Positions 35,852-43,375 of a stretch of DNA of 64,000 bases are shown piece after piece. How positions within the stretch are numbered: the first letter of the stretch is position 1; each line of letters begins with the position of its first letter. The notes beneath the pieces were generated by a model. That model had not been told where the DNA came from, did not search any database, and was given only the letters and a program-made list of their open reading frames with translations. Made by a program: the position numbers and the translations under genes. Origin of the DNA: Ruminococcus sp. GTDB taxonomy: Bacteria; Bacillota; Clostridia; Oscillospirales; Acutalibacteraceae. The stretch lies in the NCBI GenBank assembly GCA_017458845.1, contig JAFSZY010000036.1, positions 17,309-81,308 of the forward strand, in the 5' to 3' direction.

Positions 35852-37930
35852 ATGATTAAAAAGATGCACGCGATAATTTCCGTCGCGCTCGCGCTTGTGC
35901 TTGTTTTGGGTACATTCGCTTGTATGGCTTTTACAGCAAGCGCGGAGGATGATGACTGTCCGCTTAACGACCAGGGGCTCGTTAAGGATATTGAGGGCGG
36001 AAACATTCTTCACTGCTGGTGCTGGAACTTCAACACCATCAAGGAGAACATTCCCAAGATTGCCGAAGCGGGTTACTCCGCCGTTCAGACTTCCCCGATT
36101 AATGAGGTTTACAAGGGCCACGGCGGCGGCTTGCAGATTTACGGCACGGGCGGCAGATGGTATTATCACTATCAGCCCACTAATTACACTATAGGCAACT
36201 ATCAGCTCGGTACGGAGTCTGAGTTCAAGGCTATGTGTGAGACAGCCCACAGTTACGGAGTAAAGGTTATTGTTGACGTTGTCGCCAACCACACGACTAC
36301 AGCCACAAACAGCGTTTCGGGCTCGCTCAGATACATTCAGGGCGGACTCTACCACAACAACGGCAATATCCCCAACGGTTCCACAGACCGTTACGATATG
36401 ACTCAAAAATGTTTATCGGCGCTGCCCGACTGCAATACACAGAATGAGAATTATCAGAACGTTATTCTGAATTATCTCAAGAAGTGTGTAACCGACGGCG
36501 CGGACGGCTTCCGCTTTGACGCGGCTAAGCATATCGAGCTGCCCACCGACGACGCAAGCTACGCTTCCGATTTCTGGCCGACAGTTCTTGAGAACGACTC
36601 GACATTCCAGTATGGCGAGGTTCTCCAGTCGACAAACTCTCATTTTTCCGATTATTCTAAAATTATGCACGTAACCGCCTCAACACACGGAGGAACTTTG
36701 AGAACCTATTTCAAAAACGGCTGCAGCACTATGTCGGCAACTTCCTTCATCGGTTACAACAGTGAGGGAGTAAAGGGCAACCGCCTTGTTACCTGGGTTG
36801 AATCCCACGATACATACGCCAACGATGAAGAGGTAAAGTATCCCACACTGTCGTCCTTCTGGATGACTAACGACGAAATTCGCCGCGGCTGGGCGCTCAT
36901 AAGCTCGCGTAAAAACTCTACATCCTTGTTCTTTAACCGTCCCGCGGGCAGCGAGCCGACTACAGACGAAGACCTCGACGAAAACCCGAGATGGGGCAAC
37001 AACAAGATAGGCGACGCGGGCGACGACAACTGGAACCATCCCGAGGTTGTGGCTGTTAACAAGTTCCGCAACGCTATGTGGGGCGAGAGCGAAAAGCTCG
37101 AGAACATCAACAGCAAATACAATTTGATTATGATTACAAGAGGCACACGCGGCGCTGTAATCATCAATAATTCTTCCACAGACCTTGTTCTTGACGGACA
37201 GGCTACCAATATGGTTGACGGCTCCTACACCGACAAGGCTCACGGCTCTGAGTTTACTGTTTCGGGCGGAAAGCTCAGCGGTACAGTCAAGGCTAAGGAA
37301 ATTGCGGTTATTTATGACGAGAGCATTAAGCCCACATATCCCACTGAAGCTCCGACGACAGAATCCACTGAAACACAGGCAACACAAGCTCCCGAAACTG
37401 CTATTACGGTTAAGGCGGCTAAAACTTCAATTAAAATAGACGATCAGACAGCGGTCAAAGCTGTGGTAACAAACGGCTCGGGCAGCACGACATTTACGTC
37501 CTCAAACTCCGCTGTCGCTAAAGTAACATCTCAAACTGCTTCAGCGTGTACAGTTAAGGGCATTAAAGCGGGTAAGGCTACGATAACAGCGACAAATAAC
37601 GGTGTTTCAGCCAAGGTCGTTATTACGGTTTCAAAGAAAGCTAACACGATGACAGTAAAAGCCAAGGCTTGCTCTGCAAAGGCTAAGAAGAATACTACTA
37701 TCAAGAAAGCCAAAGCATTTACAATCAAGAACGCCAAGGGTAAAGTTACCTTTAAGAAAGCTTCAGGCGACAAGAAAATTACCATTAACAAAAAGACAGG
37801 TAATATCACTGTTAAGAAAGGCTTAAAGAAGGGCAAGACCTATAAGCTCAGCGTGAAAGTGACAGCAGCGGGCAATACAGCATATAAGCCTGTTACAAAA
37901 TCAGTTACGGTCAAAATAAAAATAAAATAA
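35852..37930 (+). CDS. Secreted alpha-amylase, GH13_28-like, with Big_2 and lysine-rich tail
   Basis: A 692-residue secreted amylase very like B. subtilis AmyE in its motifs: VDVVANHTT (about 141-149), GFRFDAAKHIELP with nucleophile D223, FQYGEVLQS with acid/base E256, and TWVESHDTYAND with D320. A signal peptide covers 1-31. After the barrel (to about 500) a Thr/Glu/Ala linker leads into a Big_2 domain and the lysine-rich C-terminal domain (KKAKAFTIKNAKGKVTFKK). No starch-binding module or dockerin is seen. AAAGGATGG precedes the ATG; the next amylase starts 28 bp after its stop. Confidence 0.94.
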   Translation: MIKKMHAIISVALALVLVLGTFACMAFTASAEDDDCPLNDQGLVKDIEGGNILHCWCWNFNTIKENIPKIAEAGYSAVQTSPINEVYKGHGGGLQIYGTGGRWYYHYQPTNYTIGNYQLGTESEFKAMCETAHSYGVKVIVDVVANHTTTATNSVSGSLRYIQGGLYHNNGNIPNGSTDRYDMTQKCLSALPDCNTQNENYQNVILNYLKKCVTDGADGFRFDAAKHIELPTDDASYASDFWPTVLENDSTFQYGEVLQSTNSHFSDYSKIMHVTASTHGGTLRTYFKNGCSTMSATSFIGYNSEGVKGNRLVTWVESHDTYANDEEVKYPTLSSFWMTNDEIRRGWALISSRKNSTSLFFNRPAGSEPTTDEDLDENPRWGNNKIGDAGDDNWNHPEVVAVNKFRNAMWGESEKLENINSKYNLIMITRGTRGAVIINNSSTDLVLDGQATNMVDGSYTDKAHGSEFTVSGGKLSGTVKAKEIAVIYDESIKPTYPTEAPTTESTETQATQAPETAITVKAAKTSIKIDDQTAVKAVVTNGSGSTTFTSSNSAVAKVTSQTASACTVKGIKAGKATITATNNGVSAKVVITVSKKANTMTVKAKACSAKAKKNTTIKKAKAFTIKNAKGKVTFKKASGDKKITINKKTGNITVKKGLKKGKTYKLSVKVTAAGNTAYKPVTKSVTVKIKIK

Positions 37931-37958
37931 ATAAAAAAGATTTAGGAGTGAATGTGTT

Positions 37959-40568
37959 TTGAAATTAAAAACTACCAGTGTTCTGCTTGTGCTCGTTATG
38001 CTTTTGAGCTGTGTTGTCGGCGCTAACTTCTCCGTTAACGCTGTCGACACCGCAAAACAAACCGTATCGGGCGGAAGCACAGGTCCGCAGAGTAAAATCC
38101 AGGGTTCGGCAATTCTTCATTGCTTTAACTGGTCGTACACCTCGATTAAAAACAACCTTTCCGCCATCAAGGCTGCGGGTTACACGGCTGTTCAGACTTC
38201 CCCTGTACAGCCCGCCAAGGACTACAGCGGTAACTACCGTGACCAGGGCGGTCAATGGTGGAAGCTCTATCAGCCTTTGGGAATCCGTATCTCTGAGAGC
38301 AATCAGACCTGGCTCGGAAGCAAGTCAGAGCTCAAAGCTATGTGTACCGAAGCCGAGAATATGGGCATCAAGGTTATCGTTGACGTAGTAGCCAATCACG
38401 TCGCAAACAAACAGGACGGCGGCGGTTACTGGAACGTAAACGACGGTGTTGACAGCGAGCTCAAGCGTGAGGATTATTACCACAGCTCAAACGACTGGGC
38501 TAACGACGGCAGCCGTTGGTCTGTTACTCAGGGACATATCGGTATGCCTGACCTCAACACGGGACACAGCGATATCCAGGGCAAGTTCAAGAGCTTCCTT
38601 CAGGATTGTGTCAATCAGGGTGTTGACGGCTTCCGCTTTGACGCGGCTAAGCACATTGAGCTTCCCACCGATGACGGTTGCGCCAGTAACTTCTGGCCGA
38701 CAGTTCTCGGCGGTGTTTCCAACGCTTACGCGTACGGAGAAATTCTTAACAGCGCGTGTACTGATATAAGCAACTATACAAAGTATATGAGCGTTACAGA
38801 CAACAACGCGGGCGACTACCGCCTCAAATGCGCTTGCGACAAAAACGCTTCGGGCTTGGCAATCAACTCGCCCGGCGACGGTAAGAGCGGACTTGCGGCA
38901 AATAAATCCGTACTGTGGGTTGAGTCCCATGATACATATATGGGCAACTCAGGCTCAGCGGGCATCGCAAATACAAAGAATGTAAACAACAGCGATATTG
39001 TTAAGGCTTGGGCGATTGTCGGCTCAAGAGCGGAATGCTCAGCGCTTTACTTCGCTCGCCCCGCGGCTAATATGGGCGACGCTTCCACCGATACAACATG
39101 GAAATCAAAGGCTGTCGCGGAAGTAAACAAGTTCAAGAATTTCTATGACGGCGATACAGAGTACCTTTCCTCCGAGGGCGATTGCGCGTACAACGAGCGC
39201 GGAACTTCAGGCGTTGTAATCTCCAAGCTCAACGGCGGCGGTTCTGTATCTCTGACAGCTCACAAGATGAAAGACGGTCAGTATAAGGACCAGGTTTCGG
39301 GCGGTACATTTACTGTATCGGGCGGAAAAATCAGCGGTAACGTTGATTCCTCGGGTGTAGCTGTTGTTTATAACGCTGTTGTTGTTCCCGAGGGTCCCTC
39401 GGTTTCCGTCAACTTTAACGGTCAGGACGCGGGCGGCAACTTCTACGGTACAGTCAAGGTTACACTCAACTGCGCTAACACATCCTCAGCTACCTATAAG
39501 CTTGGCAGCGCCGCGGCTAAGAGCTATACCTCAGGTACTGTTATCACAATAGGTTCTGATATGAGCGACGGTCAGTCTGTAAACCTCGTGCTCACAGGTA
39601 CAGGCAACGGTAAGACTGTTACAAAAACTTATACATTCAACAAAAAAGCGCGTCCCACAATGTCGGGCAACACGGTAGTGTTCTATGACGACTCACAAAC
39701 TAAATGGGGCAACGTGTGCGCCTACGTATACGCTTCTCAGGGAGACACCGTTATCAATAATGCCGCGTGGCCCGGAGCTTCGATGACTGACCTCGGCGAC
39801 GACCTTTGGGGTTATGCGATTGACGACAGCAAATTCCCGTCAGCAAAGGTTATATTCGCTAAAGCGGACGGTACCGCTCAGCATAACGGTCCTGATGAAC
39901 CCGGTCTTGATATCAGCAAGGGTCAGTGGAAAATTTACTCGGGTGGCAACTGGTCCGATTACGACAAACCTGAACAGCCCACTCAGCAGACACAGGCTAC
40001 TCAGGCTACAACCTCGGGTGTAACTTATTATTACGGCGATATAAACTGCGACAAAAAGGTAAACATTAACGATGTTACATTTATCCAGTTTATGCTGATA
40101 AGCGTTCCCGGATATACGCCCACAACGCTCGGGAAAACTTTGGGCGACGTAACAGGTAACGGGAAAATAAAAATCCAGGACGCTAACTATATCCAGCAGA
40201 AACTCGCGGGAATTGTGGCGGCTGATAACCGCACGGGTACTACCTACGTAGATCCGACTCAGCCGACAACTCCGACGCAGACTCAGGCTACTCAGCAGAC
40301 ACAGGCGACACAGCCTCAGACACAGGCAACTCAGAGCTCACAGATTACTATCTACTTTGATCAGGGTGACGCTGAGGGTACACCTGTAGCGCGCTGCTTT
40401 GTGGACAATTATAACGAGCATACCGACTACACAATGCAGAATGCGGGCGGCAGTAAGTTTAAGGTTACAATACCGAATACATTCAAGAAGGTAGAGTTCC
40501 GATTCAACAACCAGAACCAGTGGACTCAGTGGATGGATATTGTAGACGGCAAAACATATTCAAGGTAA
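37959..40568 (+). CDS. Secreted alpha-amylase, GH13_28-like, with starch-binding modules and an internal dockerin
   Basis: An 869-residue secreted amylase. Start TTG 37959 is supported by AGGAG 10 bp upstream. Signal peptide 1-29; catalytic residues D228 (GFRFDAAKHIELP), E261 (YGEIL) and D325 (WVESHD). Then a beta-sandwich (about 480-565), a CBM26-like module (about 566-665: WGNVCAYVYA...WPGASMTDL), a type I-like dockerin (about 688-755: GDINCDKKVNINDVTFIQ and GDVTGNGKIKIQDANYIQ, two Ca-binding repeats), and a second CBM26-like module at the C-terminus. The dockerin marks it as a cohesin-docked amylosome enzyme. Likely one operon with the preceding amylase. Confidence 0.95.
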   Translation: MKLKTTSVLLVLVMLLSCVVGANFSVNAVDTAKQTVSGGSTGPQSKIQGSAILHCFNWSYTSIKNNLSAIKAAGYTAVQTSPVQPAKDYSGNYRDQGGQWWKLYQPLGIRISESNQTWLGSKSELKAMCTEAENMGIKVIVDVVANHVANKQDGGGYWNVNDGVDSELKREDYYHSSNDWANDGSRWSVTQGHIGMPDLNTGHSDIQGKFKSFLQDCVNQGVDGFRFDAAKHIELPTDDGCASNFWPTVLGGVSNAYAYGEILNSACTDISNYTKYMSVTDNNAGDYRLKCACDKNASGLAINSPGDGKSGLAANKSVLWVESHDTYMGNSGSAGIANTKNVNNSDIVKAWAIVGSRAECSALYFARPAANMGDASTDTTWKSKAVAEVNKFKNFYDGDTEYLSSEGDCAYNERGTSGVVISKLNGGGSVSLTAHKMKDGQYKDQVSGGTFTVSGGKISGNVDSSGVAVVYNAVVVPEGPSVSVNFNGQDAGGNFYGTVKVTLNCANTSSATYKLGSAAAKSYTSGTVITIGSDMSDGQSVNLVLTGTGNGKTVTKTYTFNKKARPTMSGNTVVFYDDSQTKWGNVCAYVYASQGDTVINNAAWPGASMTDLGDDLWGYAIDDSKFPSAKVIFAKADGTAQHNGPDEPGLDISKGQWKIYSGGNWSDYDKPEQPTQQTQATQATTSGVTYYYGDINCDKKVNINDVTFIQFMLISVPGYTPTTLGKTLGDVTGNGKIKIQDANYIQQKLAGIVAADNRTGTTYVDPTQPTTPTQTQATQQTQATQPQTQATQSSQITIYFDQGDAEGTPVARCFVDNYNEHTDYTMQNAGGSKFKVTIPNTFKKVEFRFNNQNQWTQWMDIVDGKTYSR

Positions 40569-40579
40569 ATTCTAATTAT

Positions 40580-40608
40580 AAAAAGGACTGCTCGAGCAGT
40601 CCTTTTTT
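40580..40608 (+). terminator. Terminator of the amylase pair
   Basis: AAAAAGGACTGCTC / GAGCAGTCCTTTTTT. Confidence 0.92.
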
Positions 40609-40617
40609 GTTTGTTAG

Positions 40618-40862
40618 CGCGTAGGGACAGGACTCTATGCCTGTCCGCGGAGCGACTATATTTTGGTGAGAGTATTTCGAATCCATCCTCTCTTTCCTGC
40701 GGAAAGCGGGAGAGGATTGCGTTGGGAGTGATGCGAAAAGTTCTGCCACGCTTGTGAGAGCGATGCAGAGCTATAACTCGGGCTAAATCCAACGCCGGGA
40801 AAACGGTCACACTGGACCGTTTTCTATTTCCGGCTTTCGAATCCATCCTCTCTTTTTCCACG
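40618..40862. repeat. Intergenic sequence with two plus-strand copies of a tRNA-Tyr 3' segment
   Basis: TTCGAATCCATCCTCTC occurs at 40676-40692 and 40836-40852 (160 bp apart). The same 17 bp form the T-arm/acceptor part of the tRNA-Tyr on the minus strand (40905-40921). Between the copies are hairpins such as AAACGGTC / GACCGTTT. No ORF. Confidence 0.65.
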
Positions 40863-40900
40863 CAACAAAAAGGAGTACCGTATGGTACTCCTTTTTGTTG
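40863..40900. terminator. Bidirectional-type terminator after tRNA-Tyr
   Basis: A 17-bp perfect inverted repeat CAACAAAAAGGAGTACC with loop GTAT. The T-rich side lies downstream of the minus-strand tRNA-Tyr, and its edge meets the CCA end. Confidence 0.75.
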
Positions 40901-40983
40901 GTGGGAGAGGATGGATTCGAACCATCGAAGGTAACACCAACAGATTTACAGTCTGCCCCCTTTGGCCACTCGGGAACTCTCCC
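40899..40983 (-). tRNA. tRNA-Tyr (GTA)
   Basis: Minus strand: acceptor GGGAGAG pairs with CTCTCCC, the anticodon loop reads CTGTAAA (GTA), a long variable arm of type II is present, the T-loop is GTTCGAATC, and the CCA is encoded. 85 nt including CCA. Confidence 0.96.
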
Positions 40984-41010
40984 ACATATTCTTTTGTATA
41001 AACAAAAAAA

Positions 41011-41086
41011 TGGAGCTGGTGGACGGACTTGAACCCCCGACCTGCTGATTACAAATCAGCTGCTCTACCAACTGAGCTACACCAGC
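41011..41086 (-). tRNA. tRNA-Thr (TGT)
   Basis: Minus strand: acceptor GCTGGTG / CACCAGC, D-loop AGCTCAGTTGGTAGAGC, anticodon stem GCTGA / TCAGC with loop TTTGTAA (TGT), T-loop GTTCAAGTC, encoded CCA. 76 nt. It lies 27 bp upstream of tRNA-Tyr on the same strand, so probably one transcript. Confidence 0.97.
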
Positions 41087-41183
41087 GTTTACAGCTTGAC
41101 TATAATATCATAATTCGGACTTTATGTCAATATATTTTAGCGAAATTTTTTAAAAATCCTCTGTATTCCTCTATATTTTTATA

Positions 41184-41212
41184 TTGTCATTCTGTCCGAT
41201 ATGTGGTAAAAT
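41184..41212 (+). promoter_or_regulatory. lepA promoter
   Basis: TTGTCA (41184-41189), 17-bp spacer, TAAAAT (41207-41212). Confidence 0.7.
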
Positions 41213-41245
41213 AGTGCTTGTATAATTTTACAATAGGTGATTTGC

Positions 41246-43057
41246 TTGAAATTTGAACAGGATAAAATCAGAAATTTCTCAATAATAGCCCACATTGACC
41301 ACGGCAAGAGTACGCTCGCCGACCGTATACTCGAGCTGACCAAAAGCGTGGCGGTGCGCGATATGGAGGCTCAGATTCTCGACGATATGGAGCTTGAGCG
41401 AGAGCGCGGAATTACTATCAAAGCCCGCGCTGTTACAACCGTTTATCACGCCGACGATGGCGAGGACTATCTCTTCAACCTTATCGACACCCCGGGTCAC
41501 GTTGACTTTAACTATGAGGTCAGCCGCAGTCTCGCTGCTTGCGAGGGCGCCGTTCTCATTGTTGACGCTTCGCAGGGTATAGAGGCTCAGACTTTAGCCA
41601 ACACTTACTTGGCGGTTGACAGCGGACTGGAAATCGTTCCCGTCCTCAATAAGATTGACCTCGTTTCTGCCGACCCCGACAGAGTCAGCAAAGAGATAGA
41701 GGACGTCATTGGTATTCCCGCCGAGGACGCTCCACGCATATCGGCAAAACAGGGCATCAATATTCACGATGTACTGGAGAAAATTGTCACCGATATTCCC
41801 GCTCCCACGGGTGATGTGAACGCTCCCTTGCGAGGTCTTATATTTGACAGCTACTACGACAGCTACAAGGGCGTTATAATCTATGTCCGCCTTATGGAAG
41901 GGCAAATCAAAAACGGAGACGAGTTCCGGCTTATGGCTACGGGTTCAAAATTCAGTGTTGTGGAGTGCGGACTTATGCACGCTACATCTATGGAGAATAC
42001 GGGCGAGCTCAAAGCCGGCGAAGTAGGATACATCGCCGCTTCGATAAAGTCCTTGTCGGACGCTCAGGTCGGCGACACAATCACGCTTTCCTCAAATCCC
42101 GCCGAGGAACCGCTCCCGGGCTACAGAGAAGCCCAGTCGATGGTTTTCTGCGGTATTTATCCCGTTGACGGTGCCCGTTACGGAGACCTCAAGGACGCTC
42201 TCGAAAAGCTCAAGCTCAACGACGCATCCCTGACCTTTGAGCCCGAAACCTCGGTTGCCTTGGGATTTGGTTATCGCTGCGGATTTTTGGGCTTGCTCCA
42301 TATGGAGATTATCCAGGAGCGCTTAGAGCGCGAGTATAACCTCGACCTCATCACTACCGCCCCCAGCGTAATTTATAAGCTGCATATGAACGACGGAAGC
42401 GTAATGAACATAGACAACCCCACAAACTACCCCGACCCGACTTTGATTGCCGAGGCGGAGGAACCTATGACCGACGCTCATATCTATTCACCCGCGGATT
42501 ATGTCGGCAACATTATGGAGCTTTGTCAGGACAGGCGCGGCGTGTTTGTCAGTATGGACTACATTGATTCCGACCGTGTGGATATCCACTACAAGCTTCC
42601 GCTCGCTGAGATTATCTACGATTTCTTTGACACGCTCAAGTCCCGTACCCGCGGATACGCTTCATTCGACTATGAGCTTGACGAATATGTCAAGAGCGAC
42701 CTTGTAAAGCTCGATATTATGCTAAACGGCGAGATTGTTGACGCGTTAAGCTTCATCATACACAAGGACAAAGCTTATCCCAGAGCCCGCAAAATGGCAG
42801 AGAAGCTTAAAGAAAAAATCCCGCGCCAGCTCTTTGAGATTCCCGTTCAAGCGTGTATCGGCGGAAAGATTATCGCCCGTGAAACAGTCAAAGCTATGCG
42901 CAAGGACGTGCTCGCCAAGTGTTACGGCGGCGATATCAGCCGTAAGAAAAAGCTCCTCGAAAAGCAGAAAGAGGGTAAAAAGCGTATGCGTCAGCTCGGC
43001 TCTGTCGAAGTGCCGCAGGAGGCGTTTATGGCTGTACTCAAGCTTGATACTGATTAG
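41246..43057 (+). CDS. lepA: Elongation factor 4 (LepA)
   Basis: A 603-residue ribosome-associated translational GTPase. G1 is [10 protein letters not shown]3 DTPGHVDF and G4 NKIDLV. The C-terminal LepA-specific region holds [22 protein letters not shown] and the end [21 protein letters not shown]. The start is taken as TTG 41246, six bases after AGGTGA; a GTG at 41237 overlaps that RBS. Single-gene unit with its own promoter and terminator. Confidence 0.97.
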   Translation: MKFEQDKIRNFSIIAHIDHGKSTLADRILELTKSVAVRDMEAQILDDMELERERGITIKARAVTTVYHADDGEDYLFNLIDTPGHVDFNYEVSRSLAACEGAVLIVDASQGIEAQTLANTYLAVDSGLEIVPVLNKIDLVSADPDRVSKEIEDVIGIPAEDAPRISAKQGINIHDVLEKIVTDIPAPTGDVNAPLRGLIFDSYYDSYKGVIIYVRLMEGQIKNGDEFRLMATGSKFSVVECGLMHATSMENTGELKAGEVGYIAASIKSLSDAQVGDTITLSSNPAEEPLPGYREAQSMVFCGIYPVDGARYGDLKDALEKLKLNDASLTFEPETSVALGFGYRCGFLGLLHMEIIQERLEREYNLDLITTAPSVIYKLHMNDGSVMNIDNPTNYPDPTLIAEAEEPMTDAHIYSPADYVGNIMELCQDRRGVFVSMDYIDSDRVDIHYKLPLAEIIYDFFDTLKSRTRGYASFDYELDEYVKSDLVKLDIMLNGEIVDALSFIIHKDKAYPRARKMAEKLKEKIPRQLFEIPVQACIGGKIIARETVKAMRKDVLAKCYGGDISRKKKLLEKQKEGKKRMRQLGSVEVPQEAFMAVLKLDTD

Positions 43058-43061
43058 TTTT

Positions 43062-43092
43062 AAAAAGGATTGCTCACGCAGTCCTTTTTTAA
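43062..43092 (+). terminator. lepA terminator
   Basis: AAAAAGGATTGC TCAC GCAGTCCTTTTTT (one G-T pair). Confidence 0.88.
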
Positions 43093-43186
43093 TTATTGGA
43101 CAGACTGCACAAATAGTTTGGTTGAAGTTTGTGCATTATTTTTTCAAATTTTAACTAAATAGGTATATGAAATATGTTATAATAAA

Positions 43187-43368
43187 ATATCTATAATGTA
43201 GATATCCAGTTGGTCAGGAGGAAATAGTGTGAATATTCACACTATCAAGATTTATGTTGTCCGCTCAGTTTGCCGCGACGCGGCAATGGGCGATGACTGC
43301 AATCGCCGCTTTACGCCTTATCCGCCCACGGTAAGGTTGTGAAGACTATATTTTTGATTTGTGGGCGG
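43187..43368 (+). promoter_or_regulatory. Structured leader of the subtilisin-like protease gene
   Basis: Successive perfect inverted repeats: ATATCTA/TAGATAT (43187-43205), an 11+11 palindrome (43224-43245), TTGCCGC/GCGGCAA around 43270-43287, GGCGAT/ATCGCC around 43290-43310, and CCGCCCAC (43322-43329) against GTGGGCGG (43361-43368). The last pairing would bury the start region and GGCGGAAAG RBS of the protease. TATAAT-like strings at about 43176 and 43192 are candidate -10 boxes; no good -35 is seen. Confidence 0.55.
43229..43342 (+). CDS. Possible 37-residue leader ORF upstream of the protease
   Basis: GTG 43229 follows AGGAGG (43216-43221) at 7 bp. The product begins MNIHTIKIYVVRSVCRDAAM and ends RRFTPYPPTVRL; it is basic with two cysteines. 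Its last codons (CCG CCC ACG) form the strand that pairs with the protease start region, so translating ribosomes could open that stem. No homologue is recognised. It might instead be a chance ORF in a dispersed repeat. Confidence 0.4.
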   Translation: MNIHTIKIYVVRSVCRDAAMGDDCNRRFTPYPPTVRL

Positions 43369-43375
43369 AAAGTCT

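Noticed and set aside
43224..43368. A known riboswitch upstream of the protease
   Set aside because: I compared the hairpins with what I recall of c-di-GMP, cobalamin and similar riboswitch cores and found no matching conserved loops. It is kept only as an unnamed structured leader.
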